DNA of 64,000 nt from contig OY755252.1 in NCBI GenBank assembly GCA_963576725.1, forward strand, positions 49,311,394-49,375,393. Reading direction: 5' to 3'. A model generated the notes under the pieces. The model saw nothing but the letters and a program-made list of their open reading frames with translations. It was not told the DNA's origin and ran no database searches. Positions 33,591 to 45,600 of this stretch are shown piece by piece. The position numbers were made by a program, and so were the translations under genes. This DNA comes from Azorinus chamasolen. Lineage: Eukaryota; Mollusca; Bivalvia; Cardiida; Solecurtidae. Each line of letters opens with the position of its first letter. Position 1 is the first letter of the stretch.

Positions 33591-34143
33591 CTTTTTAGCT
33601 CACCTGAGTATGCTCACTGCCCGTCCGTCCGCCCATCTGTCCATCCGTCTGTCAACAATTGCTTTAAAAGCTCAAACGGATTGATGGTTGAACAAAATAT
33701 ATTTTGTGGTTTTCTTTTTATGTAACTACATTTCCATTTTATGTGTCTATTTTGAACAAAATGATAATTACGTAACATTCAGTCCGTGAGAACGTCCAAC
33801 ATCTCTACTTAAACAACAAGGCAGAAGTGATCTGTGTGTCATGTTCTATCAAAATTGTTAAAAGAATATCGATCTATGTTTAACTCTTGTTGCCATGTCA
33901 ACCAAAACAAAACGAAAAAATGTTTAAGCATATTCTCTAAAACCAATTATCAGAATTGAATTAATAGCTGATGTGGTGACCATATTGGTAATTAATTATG
34001 ACTATCATGCATTTCAACAAGTTGAATAATCTTCAGTTGATAAAATACTACTATGGCCCCAATATCGTCATTTTCCGGAGATAGTTGTTCATCTCTATCT
34101 AATGAAGGTGAGCAATACAGGTCTCCCGTGGGGTTCTTGTTTC
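33591..34143 (+). mobile_element. AGCTCACC...CTTGTTT family element 3 (short)
   Basis: Begins 'ctttttagctcacctgagta' followed by a 'gtccgtccgcccatctgtcc' run, and ends 'gaaggtgagcaatacaggtc' ... 'ggttcttgttt'. Same orientation and termini as 17854-19224 but only about 550 bp with different inner sequence. Confidence 0.65.
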
Positions 34144-34300
34144 TAGGATAAGTAGTTTTCTTTTCATTGGATAGGCAGTTGCGTCTGTCTTTTAAATAAC
34201 ATATAAAATCAATAGCTTGTTGTTATCGTTTAAACTTTGTAGTATTATATGACACTACTTATTTCGAAGTCATTAATGCGGCAGAGCGTCAGCACATTGC

Positions 34301-34386
34301 GCAATATCGTTTATAAACAGATAACCCACATTAGGCAGATGGGCAATATCGTTTATAAACAGATAACCCATATTAGGCAGATGCCC
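34301..34386. repeat. Two tandem copies of a 42-bp unit
   Basis: 'caatatcgtttataaacaga' with 'taacccacattaggcagatg' is repeated once with one difference. Confidence 0.9.
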
Positions 34387-34440
34387 GTTGAAACATCACT
34401 CGCTTGCCCTTCTCCAGTCATCCGCAACCAGAATCGCGCT

Positions 34441-34500
34441 TGCAAACAGCTTGGATCCAGATGGTAACTCGGCGTCTCGTCAGGATCCAAGCTGTTCGAC
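34441..34500. repeat. Hairpin-family copy
   Basis: Arms 'tgcaaacagcttggatccag' and 'caggatccaagctgttcgac' with the loop 'atggtaactcggcgtctcgt'. The loop text matches the 33-bp satellite unit at 42.7-46.9 kb ('gtaactcggtgtctcatc'). Confidence 0.85.
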
Positions 34501-35980
34501 ACACGATCCTATTGTTTCCAATCGGAATTAGTCTCAGTTGCACCGGATCTAAATTTGAGTAGGAAATATATTTTCACAACTGGGGAGCTCGTGCTTCTAA
34601 CAACATTCTTCAGCATTTCTTGAAACGGAGTCGTAGCTCATTATAAGACTCCATATAATTATAGAGGTGTTGCTGTTTTCTACGGGAGCGATAGCACGCG
34701 TTCCTTATAATATATCCACCTTTTACTGATTTGGTCAGTCAATGAATAAACAGCGATGACATTATTATGCGAATTTGTGTGTTAAGGGACCCGAGGACTC
34801 GACAGAGTATTGTGGGTAATACACGCGGGTTTGAGATTAAAGTTTGGCTGACGGTTGGTTGACAAACTATGTACAATATACGAGTATATACAAACAGTGT
34901 ATACGAGGTCAAATCTGCCTGGTTTGTTCAATTTAAAATGATTTACTTATTGCTGGCACTACCACCATCACAAAAATAATGAGGCGATGTCTAAATTTAG
35001 TTCTCCAGTGAAAATATTCTCTCCCTCCAAATTGTTTTCGTATATTTGCTATTAATAGTATATGGTTAAGAATGTATGTACATTTTATGCCTAATAAAAT
35101 ATTGTGTATTGTGTATTCTGTAAACCTATATACGGCACCGCTGTACTTTTGTCTCTAGGTATAAAGTATGTTAGTTATTTATAACATTATAATACAGCGT
35201 ATTAGACCTAACGAGACCTCTGCGTTCAGACAATTTTATATCCATTAAAAAGACATAATACAAGACAGACAGCTTATTCGTTTATCAAAGTTATACCAGT
35301 GTTTTGCGTTGTCTATTTTGTCAATCGATTTCATAAATTATTAATATTGTTCATGGTTATATTCAGTACTTTAATTTCACCACAAACGACATGAGACATT
35401 TGCTTTGAGTTTTACGGTTGTTGTTTTTTTCTCGCGCCAAACAGGACAAGGCACAACATAACATAGTTTATCATGCAACGTCACCAAATACAGTCACTTC
35501 CTACTAGCATAATATTTTCCACGTCGACGCTGTATTTTGTGAGGTATAGTGCATGTGTACTGACCCCACTGGAATGCAAGTTTGGTTCAGCCAATAAATT
35601 AACACATTTGCTCACCTTTGTCTCAACTATTTGTCCATATAAAAAGATTAAATCAATTTTTTATGTTGTAAAAGTCGATGACGTCACTGCATTACCATAG
35701 TATGCATGCCAACATGACGTCACGTAATTCGTACTTGCGTGTATTTTCATTCAGGGGACGAAACCGCTTTAGCAATCTTTCTTTTTTCTTCATTTTTGTC
35801 TATTTTTCTTGGAGTTGCATGATAAAAGAATTACTAAGCTCGCAAGGCTCGCATTTAACAACTTTTCTAACTCGCCATTATACAGCTGAACTTCCAAACT
35901 ACTAGCACAGTAATTCTTATATATACATTGTTTATGACTATTACAATCTTTATTATTATACTATTATTATACCTCAATTT
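34501..35980. other. No gene seen
   Basis: AT-rich. Two 75-codon plus-strand frames (35473-35700 and 35678-35905) overlap and show no family signature. Confidence 0.45.
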
Positions 35981-36554
35981 CATTTACAATGCTAATTTCC
36001 CATAGGCAACCGTGACATAGAAATACTGTCAGGCCCAGCGAGAAAAAAATAATACTGTCGGAAAAATACTGTCTCCCGCTACCATAGGAACGGAACATCT
36101 AGATCAGTGAGCACTTATTAAATTGTGTGCATGACGTCATACGATGACGTCATTGATTGGCGTCATCTGACGATTGCAATTTGGTCAACAAACGTCAATA
36201 TTTACATTCGCCCTGCAACGTCCTTATATAACCTTATTCTAAAAAGAAAGTTGCATTTTCCCATGAACGTTCATTTCAATACCGGTTTGAGGCGGTTCTC
36301 CTTTTCCAAGAATTCCGCTGTGTAAGCGCGGAGTAATACTGTACTGACCCAGTTATGACATATTTTAAGATTTATCAATGGGGAATCGATACGTGACAAT
36401 GTAAACATAAACACTCCACTTACTGAAACGTCAGCGATTAACGACGCCTTATTTCAGTGTAGATTCTGATCAGGCTTATGTGGAAATGTTTATTTTGCAA
36501 TGCACGAATAAAAATGAAATAAATAAATCTAAATCAATGCTCTAGTGGCATAAA

Positions 36555-36747
36555 TAAATACTAAACATATATTATCCGTAAGGTTTGAACTGGCACTCAT
36601 TACTTTCCGCCGTCTTTCGTCGATGAAAAATCGTGATAGTGACGCATGTTTCACGTGTGTGTTTGGAAGGATAAAAACAGTTTACGGAAAAAGGCGGAAT
36701 ATTCATGCAGTGCCAGGTCAAACCTTATAGACAATATATGTTTTTGT
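36555..36747. mobile_element. MITE-like inverted repeat nested in the long element
   Basis: 'aaacatatattatccgtaag' with 'gtttgaactggcactcat' is mirrored by 'gcagtgccaggtcaaacctt' with 'atagacaatatatg': about 35-bp inverted ends around 120 bp. Also present in the downstream duplicate at about 39,935-40,124. Confidence 0.7.
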
Positions 36748-36808
36748 GTGTTTATGTTTACCTTCAGATCGATACAAAATAATTATACACGTTCGTCTGC
36801 AATAAACA

Positions 36809-36943
36809 ATGGCTGAATTCGACGACGATTTCCTTCAGGCAATTGATTTCGAGGCAATTGATGTGGTCTGCTCGTCAAAACAGACCCAGTTGAAAATGGA
36901 AAATTTGAAATGTGGCATCTTCTTACTGAGAATTATCGCTTGA
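36809..36943 (+). CDS. 44-codon ORF, possible first exon of an element protein
   Basis: Reads MAEFDDDFLQAIDFEAIDVV and continues to IIA before TGA. The acidic, amphipathic start resembles N-termini of larger proteins and is preceded by 'aataaaca'. About 75 bp further on, a plus-strand frame (KKNPRIKSNVVTRFRTSMAG) ends at a strong donor-like 'ggcgggtgagt' near 37,095. A spliced gene whose remaining exons are gone is therefore possible; a tyrosine-recombinase type protein came to mind but the evidence is too weak to name it. The opposite strand has an 84-codon frame (36835-37089) that overlaps it. An identical copy sits in the duplicate at 40186-40320. Confidence 0.35.
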   Translation: MAEFDDDFLQAIDFEAIDVVCSSKQTQLKMENLKCGIFLLRIIA

Positions 36944-37429
36944 ATACATAATATTGCCAACTTTAACAGCCGTGGCGTATCAAAATATATTATCAAGTAA
37001 TGAGTGAAGCATAAATAAGGCAATGTCCTTACCGTTAACAAAGAAAAATCCGAGAATAAAATCCAACGTTGTGACCCGCTTTCGAACAAGCATGGCGGGT
37101 GAGTAAATTGGCTTCGACACCGCGACTACATTTAAGGAGATGCTTTAATATCAACATTTCGTAAATATATATGATTTGAAATATCTCGATAATATTTTCT
37201 TTAAACATAGCTGGACACTTTATTGATTAAAATCTTGTATTCATTCTATATTTATAATATGTGTTTGGGACTATTTTTCATACCATATATAGAGATCCTA
37301 CTACGTTAGAAACGAACCTGGCAACGACCTAGATAGCGGCTATTACGTGACCGGTATACCGTTGAAATATAAGAAATACAATGGAATATAAATATAAGAA
37401 ATAAATGACGTGCAAATATAAGAAATAAA

Positions 37430-37567
37430 TGACGTGCTCCCGGTGTTCATGAGGTTATGCAACGCATAGCTTTACGAGCAAAGATTCACGTGAAGCCCTT
37501 CGGGCTTCACTAACTTTGCTCGTAAAGCTATGCGTTGCATAACCTCATGAACACCGGAAGCACGTCA
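37430..37567. repeat. 138-bp near-perfect palindrome
   Basis: Starts 'tgacgtgctcccggtgttca' and ends 'tgaacaccggaagcacgtca'. The arms pair nearly throughout, meeting at 'gaagcccttcgggcttc'. The left arm has a few extra bases ('gattcacg') not matched on the right. A copy with one or two changes is at 40783-40920. Confidence 0.9.
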
Positions 37568-37869
37568 TTCATTTCTTAATTATGACAACTGATTTGTATT
37601 TGTTTATATATTTGAGAAATGGCGCATTATGCGACTATTTCGGAGGAGACTCTCTGATGAAATTGATGGTGCTGTTCGGTATAATAAAATAAATATCACA
37701 TCCTATGGAGAGCGAAAGCACGAATTGTCAACCCTCGGTATGGTAATACAGTACGTGCTGTCTCCCTCCATAGGATGTGATATGTATATACTGATTCATT
37801 TAGTTGATAGAGGTAAAATGCAGCAAGCGTTAATGTTTTTTCTGTCACTCGTTAATGAACTATTTTACG

Positions 37870-38625
37870 TTTTAACCTTTCGCCTGTATACCGGCGTCTC
37901 GTATTACCTTCCGTCTGTATATCGGCGTCTCGTCTTACCTTTCGCCTGTATATCGGCGTCTCGTCTTACCTTTCGCCTGTATATCGGCGTCTCGTCTTAC
38001 GTTCCGTCTGTATATCGGCGTCTCATCTTACCTTTCGTCTGTATATTGGCATCTCGTCTTACCTTCCGTCTGTATATTGGCGTCTCGTCTTACCTTCCAT
38101 CTGTATATTGGCGTCTCGTTTTACCTTCCGTCTGTATATCGGCGTCTCGTCTTACCTTCCGTCTGTATATCGGCGTCTCGTCTTACCTTCCGTCTGTATA
38201 TCGGCGTCTCGTCTTACATTCCATCTGTATATCGGCGTCTCGTCTTACCTTCCGTCTGTATATCGGTGTCTCGTCTTACCTTCCGTCTGTATATCGGCGT
38301 CTCGTCTTACCTTCTGTCTTTATATCGGCGTCTCGTCTTACCTTCTGTCTGTATATCGGCGTCTCGTCTTACCTTCCGTCTGTATATCGGCGTCTCGTCT
38401 TACCTTCTGTCTGTATATCGGCGTCTCGTCTTACCTTCCGTCTGTATATCGGCGTCTCGTCTTACCTTCCGTCTGTATATCGGCGTCTCGTCTTACCTTC
38501 TGTCTGTATATCGGCGTCTCGTCTTACCTTCTGTCTGTATATCGGCGTCTCGTCTTACCTTCCGTCTGTATATCGGCGTCTCGACTTACCCTCTGTCTGT
38601 ATATCGGGGTCTCGTCTGAGACCTT
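37870..38625 (+). repeat. 31-bp satellite array, about 24 copies
   Basis: Unit 'tatatcggcgtctcgtctta' plus 'ccttccgtctg'. Because 31 is not a multiple of three, each of the three plus frames reads the same 31-residue peptide cycle (LTFRLYIGVSSYLPSVYRRL...). This explains the long overlapping open frames (37629-38648, 38077-38619, 38108-38758). They are repeat artefacts unless shown to be transcribed. The 'cggcgtctcgtc' core is also the loop of the dispersed hairpin family. Confidence 0.93.
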
Positions 38626-38679
38626 TTGCATTGTTTACGTATCCCTGAATCGGACACGGAAGATGTTGGCCGAGCATAA

Positions 38680-38725
38680 ATCAGCTTGGGTCTTGATGTC
38701 TGGTCTGGATCCAAGCTGTTCAAAT
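38680..38725. repeat. Hairpin-family copy next to the 31-bp array
   Basis: 'atcagcttgggtcttgatg' and 'tctggatccaagctgttcaa': arms intact, loop almost lost. Confidence 0.7.
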
Positions 38726-39208
38726 GTGAGTCAGGTCATACTTAGCAGGATAAGTTAACATATCATAACATGAGTATTGGATCATAAACTGAAACCTAAA
38801 CTGAATATACACTTGCAGCACAAACATGGTGTCTCATTTCCACATGCTGGCTTAATGATACAATAATGTCCCATTATGTACAATACACGGACATTGAACA
38901 ACAAGAGGTGGCACGTATTTCTTTCTGTACTTGATTTAATTATTGGCACCGCTCCGGAGAGCGACGTCTTTATGGAGTGTTGATAATAAATGTATCTAGT
39001 AGCAGGGCTGATTTATCAAGACATAGTTGAAATGTATATAAATTTGTAAAATTTGCAATATCTCTGTTCTGTAGATGCTATATACCTGGAAAACCTAATA
39101 CTTGTATAGGCAGAATTTTGTTTTGTTTACCGACTTTTTTAAATCTGCATTTTGCATACAGGAGTCAGCCAGCCCTGATACCTTGTAATATATCACTTAT
39201 ACTGGTCC
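38726..39208. other. No gene seen
   Basis: AT-rich spacer. Confidence 0.5.
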
Positions 39209-39395
39209 CATCACTACCATAACAGAGATACATAAACGAATAGTGGTCCCAATGCTACAGTATAACAGAGATACATAAACGAATAGTGGTCCCAATGCTA
39301 CAGTATAACAGAGATACATAAACGAATAGTGGTCCCAATGCTACAGTATAACAGAGATACATAAACGAATAGTGGTCCCAATGCTACAGTATAAT
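39209..39395. repeat. 43-bp tandem repeat, about 4 copies
   Basis: 'cccaatgctacagtataaca' with 'gagatacataaacgaatagtggt', copies two to four essentially identical. Confidence 0.92.
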
Positions 39396-39814
39396 AGTCG
39401 ATAAACCTTTTATGAACTTTAATCAACGGTAATTAATGTAGCTGCAGATAAGTGTTTATAAAATGCATTGGGCACATGTTCACAACTACAGTAAAACCCA
39501 TCATTCGAACACTCCTATACGCACGCATATATAGTGACAGGTGGCAGGTATTTATAGGATGAGCGTCATGAAGAAAGTGGCGTTAGGAGCTTACAACATG
39601 CTTAACATGAATATTAATGACATAAAGAGTGAAATTCATTTCACTTGACGTGTTTCTTATATCCTTATATACACGTACGGTCTATAACGGCCAATACCAT
39701 TTCTACGGGCGCAGTGGTCACGTATGTTACGGCAGCTGTACGGCGTATTTTAAATTTGTGGAGAAAAGAACCAACGGCTGTTGTACGGCCTTTATAGCGA
39801 TGATTCAAGGTCAA

Positions 39815-39857
39815 CGTATGGCGTCCGTATGGTGTCCGTGCAACCGCCGTGTTTATT
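39815..39857. repeat. 43-bp direct repeat, left of the inserted duplicate
   Basis: 'cgtatggcgtccgtatggtg' followed by 'tccgtgcaaccgccgtgttt' and 'att'. It is repeated with one change at 41059-41101, on the other side of the duplicated block. Confidence 0.9.
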
Positions 39858-41058
39858 GTTTATTGTTTATTTTGCAATGCACGAATAAAAATGAAATAAA
39901 TAAATCTAAATCAATGCTCTAGTGGCATAAATAAATACTAAACATATATTATCTGTAAGGTTTGAACTGGCACTCATTACTTTCCGCCGTCTTTCGTCGA
40001 TAAAAAATCGTGATAGTGACGCATGTTTCACGTGTGTGTTTGGAAGGATAAAAACAGTTTACGGAAAAAGGCGGAATATTCATGCAGTGCCAGGTCAAAC
40101 CTTATCGACAATATATGTTTTTGTGTGTTTATGTTTACCTTCAGATCGATACAAAATAATTATACACGTTCGTCTGCAATAAACAATGGCTGAATTCGAC
40201 GACGATTTCCTTCAGGCAATTGATTTCGAGGCAATTGATGTGGTCTGCTCGTCAAAACAGACCCAGTTGAAAATGGAAAATTTGAAATGTGGCATCTTCT
40301 TACTGAGAATTATCGCTTGAATACATAATATTGCCAACTTTAACAGCCGTGGCGTATCAAAATATATTATCAAGTAATGAGTGAAGCATAAATAAGGCAA
40401 TGTCCTTACCGTTAACAAAGAAAAATCCGAGAATAAAATCCAACGTTGTGACCCGCTTTCGAACAAGCATGGCGGGTGAGTAAATTGGCTTCGACACCGC
40501 GACTACATTTAAGGAGATGCTTTAATACCAACATTTCGTAAATATATATGATTTGAAATATCTCGATAATATTTTCTTTAAACATAGCTGGACACTTTAT
40601 TGATTAAAATCTTGTATTCATTCTATATTTATAATATGTGTTTGGGACTATTTTTCATACCATATATAGAGATCCTACTACGTTAGAAACGAACCTGGCA
40701 ACGACCTAGATAGCGGCTATTACGTGACCGGTATACCGTTGAAATATAAGAAATACAATGGAATATAAATATAAGAAATAAATGACGTGCTCCCGGTGTT
40801 CATGAGGTTATGCAACGCATAGCTTTACGAGCAAAGATTCACGTGAAGCCCTTCGGGCTTCACTAACTTTGCTCGTAAAACTATGCGTTGCATAACCTCA
40901 TGAACACCGGAAGCACGTCATTCATTTCTTAATTATGACAACTGATTTGTATTTGTTTATATATTTGAGAAATGGCGCATTATGCGACTATTTCGGAGGA
41001 GACTCTCTGATGAAATTGATGGTGCTGTTCGGTATAATAAAATAAATATCACATCCTA
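39858..41058 (+). repeat. Inserted 1.2-kb duplicate of 36.49-37.70 kb
   Basis: Matches the upstream block with few differences (offset 3377 on the left side, 3353 on the right side, the 24-bp difference being a short tandem duplication near 37,405 in the upstream copy). It carries the same nested MITE, the 44-codon ORF (40186-40320) and the 138-bp palindrome (40783-40920). It stops within the first bases of the terminal hairpin ('atcacatccta'). Flanked by the 43-bp direct repeats. Confidence 0.9.
40186..40320 (+). CDS. Duplicate of the 44-codon ORF
   Basis: Same reading frame and start (MAEFDDDFLQAIDF) as 36809-36943, inside the duplicated block. Being identical reflects the recency of the duplication and is not by itself evidence for function. 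Confidence 0.3.
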   Translation: MAEFDDDFLQAIDFEAIDVVCSSKQTQLKMENLKCGIFLLRIIA

Positions 41059-41101
41059 CGTATGGCGTCCGTATGGTGTCCGTGCAACCGCCGTATTTAT
41101 T
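41059..41101. repeat. 43-bp direct repeat, right of the inserted duplicate
   Basis: Same as 39815-39857 except 'gccgtattt' for 'gccgtgttt'. Confidence 0.9.
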
Positions 41102-42679
41102 CTTAGATTTCACGACAACCGCAAGAAAGCTGCACGGCAACCGCATAGACGCAATCTGGCGCTGTCGCTACATGGCTTGGTTGTATCGTAAGTTCGTAAC
41201 TCCTCGCTTAAAATTATACGGCGACCCTACGGTCTGTACAGAATAGGGATACGTCATACGGCGGTCGTGCGCGGGCGCCAGATATTTAATATGGCCGTCG
41301 CAGAAATCTCACGATTTCAGCGAGCGATCTATAGCCGCCGAACGACAGCCGTTAAACAAGTGTGACTTGGCTTTTAATCATCATCCCGTTATCCTTGATA
41401 TGAATCCCATTTGCAACTTGGATCAAAATGAGACGCCGATTACGTATTAACCATAAATAAAATGTATCAATAAACGCACTAGCTATATATATATACGTCT
41501 GATGTTGTTTCTAATCAGCTGTAAGGACCAAGCTATATGGATAAATTAAAATGAATTGATATATGATGACATCTTAATTGTATGATTAATACACGCGAAA
41601 TGCCTTTATTTGAAAATCGTGTATATCACAATACCATGCGAATAACACAGTCATTTAACGGTTCTGTAGGCAGTTGTTTGGTCCGGTTCAAATTATAAAT
41701 TACATATACATTATGCGACACTTTATGATCATATGGCACCAGTGAGTTACGATGGCGAGCAGGCAGGAACAGTCAGTTATGTGATGGTTGCGTGAGTATG
41801 TATGTGTGTATCAGCATGAAAGGTGTCAATACGTTACGTGATATAAAAATTACTTACGTTACAAATCAAACTGGATTTATATTAAACCGGTTTACAACTC
41901 CAAATATACTAAAGAATGGGTTAACACCCTCGTGCATTTCAGGTTTACGCTGTCGTGTCCGGTAATCTTGCGCGTCCGGTCATCTTACGCACTCGTATAT
42001 TTATTGTCGTTTAGTTGTTAGTTTACGGCCATTGGTGAAAATTTCAACAAAATGCATAATTTGGACTTACTCTGAACTCAGCTGAACTACTCCAGCAATG
42101 TAATTTAAAAATAGTATCTGTCAAACACGTTTGTCTATATGTTTTGTCATCCTAATTACTTATGCATAAACTGACCTATTTTTTCAATGAGTGCCTGTTT
42201 GTAACAATTATTCCAGAATTTTGCGTCCAGTCAGAAGGAATAATCTAATAACACCTATTAAAACAATATTCCAAGTGCTAAAATATTATTCGATCTCATT
42301 TTCTCCTTCTAAATATAATGTTCACAAGATCACCGGACAGTTGAATGCTGGGATAGAACATGGTGGTGAGCATGTTTACACTGTTGTACTTAGTGGTTCA
42401 AACAGTTATTTCCAAAAAATGTTTATGTCATTATATGCCTGGTAGGTATTTGTAAACAGATAAATAATAACGAAAAAAATGCATCTCTTTGATCTGTAAT
42501 AAATAAACAAACCGATAAATGCTTAGGTGCGCAAGAAGACCGGACAGCATCGTACACTTGTATCTATGTATCAACCATCCTCATGCACATAGTTCGTTAA
42601 TTCATAGTTTCAAGGCAATGTGATATCCTCTGCCAGTGTTACATCTGTGATTACCTATGTCAACATTTTAGATGTACAT
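41102..42679. other. No gene; GC-richer block then AT-rich spacer
   Basis: 41,102-41,370 is GC-richer than its surroundings and rich in 'acggc', like 39,660-39,850 on the other side of the insertion. The two pieces were probably one block before the insertion. A half hairpin ('tttgcaacttggatcaaaat' with 'gagacgccga') lies at 41411-41443. The rest shows nothing; the 84-codon frame at 42191-42445 is unsupported. Confidence 0.45.
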
Positions 42680-45600
42680 GTGAGGCCATATAACCCGGTG
42701 TCTCATCTACATGTGAGGCCATGTAAACTCGGTGTCTCATCTACATGTGAGGCAATGTAACTCGGTGTCTCATCTACATATGAGGCCATGTAACTCGGTG
42801 TCTCATCTACATGTGAGGCAATGTAACTCGGTGTTTCATCCACATGTGAGGCCATATAACTCGGTATCGCATCTACATGTGAGGCCATATAAATCGGTAT
42901 CGCATCTACATGTGAGGCCATGTAACTTGGTGTATCATCTATATGTGAGGCCATGTAACTCGGTGTCTCATGTACATGTGAGGCCATGTAACTCGGTGTC
43001 TCATGTACATGAGAGGCCATGTAACTCGGTGTCTCATGTACATGTGAGGCCATGTAACTCGGTGTCTCATCTACATATGAGGCCATGTAACTCGGTGTTT
43101 CATCAGCATGTGAGGACATGCAACTCGGTGTGGCATCTACATGTGAGGTCATGTAACTCTGTGTCTCATCTACATATGAGGCCATGTAACTCTATGTCTC
43201 ATCTACATATGAGGCCATGTAACTCGGTGTCTCATCAACAAGTGAGGACATGTAACTCGGTGTGGCATCTACATGTGAGGTCATGTAACTCTGTGTCTCA
43301 TCTACATATGAGGCCATGTTAATCTATGTCTCAGTTACATGTGAGACCATGTAATTTGGTGTCTCATCTGCATATGAGGCCATGTAACTCTGTGTCGCAT
43401 CTACATGTAAGACCATGTAACTATGTTTCTCATCTACATGTGAGGCCATGTAACTCGGTATCGCATCTACATGTGAGGCCAAGTAATTCGGTGTCTCATC
43501 TACACTTGAGGTCATGTAACTCGGTGTCGCATCTACATTTGAGGCCATGTAACTCGGTGTCTCACGTACAGGTGAGGCCGTGTAACTCGGTGTCTCATCT
43601 GCCTGTGGGGCCATGTAACTTGGTGTCTTATCTACAAGTGAGGACATCTAACTCGGTGTCGAATCTACATGTGAGGTCATGTAAACTCGGTGCCTCATCT
43701 ACATGTTAGGCAATGTAACTCGGTATCTCATCTACATGTGAGGCCATGTAACTCGGTGTCTCATCTACAGGTGAGGACATGTAACTCGGTGTCGCATCTA
43801 CATGTGAGGCCATGTAACTGAGTTTCTCATCTACAAGTGAGGACATGTAACTCGGTGTCGCATCTACATGTGAGGTCATGTAACTCAGTGTCTCATGTAC
43901 AGGTGAGGCCGTGTAACTCGGTGTCTCATCTGCCTGTGAGGCCATGTAACTTGGTGTCTTATCTACAAGTGAGGACATGTAACTCGGTGTCGCATCTACA
44001 TGTGAGGTCATGTAAACTCGGTGTCTCATCTACATGTGAGGCAATGTAATTCGGTGTCTCATCTACATGTGAGGCCATGTAACTCGGTGTCTCATCTACA
44101 TGTGAGGCCATGTAACTCGGTGTCTCATCTACATGTGAGGCAATGTAACTCGGTGTCTCATCTACATGTGAGGCCATGTAACTCGGTGTCTCATCTACAT
44201 GTGAGGCCATGTAACGCGGTGTCTCCTCTACATGTGAGGCCATGTAACTCGGTGTTTCATCCACATGTGAGGCCATATAACTCGGTATCGCATCTACATG
44301 TGAGGCCATATAACTCGGTATCGCATCTACATGTGAGGTCCTGTAACTTGGTGTGTCGTCTATATGTGAGTCCGTGTAACTCGGTGTCTCATGTACATGT
44401 GAGGCCATGTAACTCGGTGTCTCATCTACATGTGAGGTCATGTAACTCGGTGTCTCATGTACATGTGAGGCCATGTAACTCGTTGTCTCATGTACATGTG
44501 AGGCCATGTAACTCGGTGTCTCATCTACATATGAGGCCATGTAACGCTATGTCTCATCTACATATGAGGCCATGTAACTCGGTGTCTCATCAACAAGTGA
44601 GGACATGTAACTCGGTGTGGCATCTACATGTGAGGTCATGTAACTCTGTATCTCATCTACATATGAGGCCATGTAAATCTATGTCTCATTTACACGTGAG
44701 GCCATGTAATTTGGTGTCTCATCTGCATATGAGGCTATGTAACTCTGTGTCTCATCTACATGTAAGGCCATGTAACTATGTTTCTCATCTACATGTGAGG
44801 CCATGTAACTCTATATCTCATCTACATGTGAGGCCATGTAACTCGGTGTCGCATCTACATTTGAGGCCATGTAACTCGGTGTCTCACGTACAGGTGAGGC
44901 CGTGTAACTCGGTGTCTCATCTGCCTGTGGGGCCATGTAACTTGGTGTCTTATCTACAAGTGAGGACATCTAACTCGGTGTCGAATCTACATGTGAGGTC
45001 ATGTAAACTCGGTGCCTCATCTACATGTTAGGCAATGTAACTCGGTATCTCATCTACATGTGAGGCCATGTAACTCGGTGTCTCATCTACAGGTGAGGAC
45101 ATGTAACTCGGTGTCGCATCTACATGTGAGGCCATGTAACTGAGTTTCTCATCTACAAGTGAGGACATGTAACTCGGTGTCGCATCTACATGTGAGGTCA
45201 TGTAACTCAGTGTCTCATGTACAGGTGAGGCCGTGTAACTCGGTGTCTCATCTGCCTGTGAGGCCATGTAACTTGGTGTCTTATCTACAAGTGAGGACAT
45301 GTAACTCGGTGTCGCATCTACATGTGAGGTCATGTAAACTCGGTGTCTCATCTACATGTGAGGCAATGTAATTCGGTGTCTCATCTACATGTGAGGCCAT
45401 GTAACTCGATGTCTCATCTACATGTGAGGCCATGTAACTCGGTGTCTCATCTACATGTGAGGCAATGTAACTCGGTGTCTCATCTACATGTGAGGCCATG
45501 TAACTCGGTGTCTCATCTACATGTGAGGCCATGTAACGCGGTGTCTCCTCTACATGTGAGGCCATGTAACTCGGTGTTTCATCCACATGTGAGGCCATAT

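Larger units (their letters stand above)
35981..37785 (+). mobile_element. Long member of the 'cgtgacatagaaatactgtc' family, composite
   Basis: Its ends match the short member at 20291-20852. Between them it carries a nested inverted-repeat element (36555-36747), a short ORF (36809-36943), a 138-bp hairpin (37430-37567) and a terminal 87-bp hairpin (37695-37781; 'atcacatcctatggagagcg' mirrored by 'tccctccataggatgtgat'). I infer a DNA-transposon-like family in which this copy keeps more interior sequence. The 1.2 kb from about 36,487 to 37,705 reappears at 39858-41058. Confidence 0.7.

Noticed and set aside
36835..37089. 84-codon minus ORF present twice (also 40212-40466)
   Set aside because: Its duplication is explained by the copied 1.2-kb block; no family signature, and the plus strand offers an equally plausible ORF.
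37629..38648. 339-codon ORF as a membrane-protein gene
   Set aside because: It consists of the 31-bp satellite; the same peptide is read in all three frames.
42703..43185. Long open frames over the 33-bp array as a repeat protein gene (MASHVDETPSY or HLHVRPCNSVS)
   Set aside because: The unit happens to be a multiple of three, single-base indels break both frames, no unique flanking coding sequence or start region is present.
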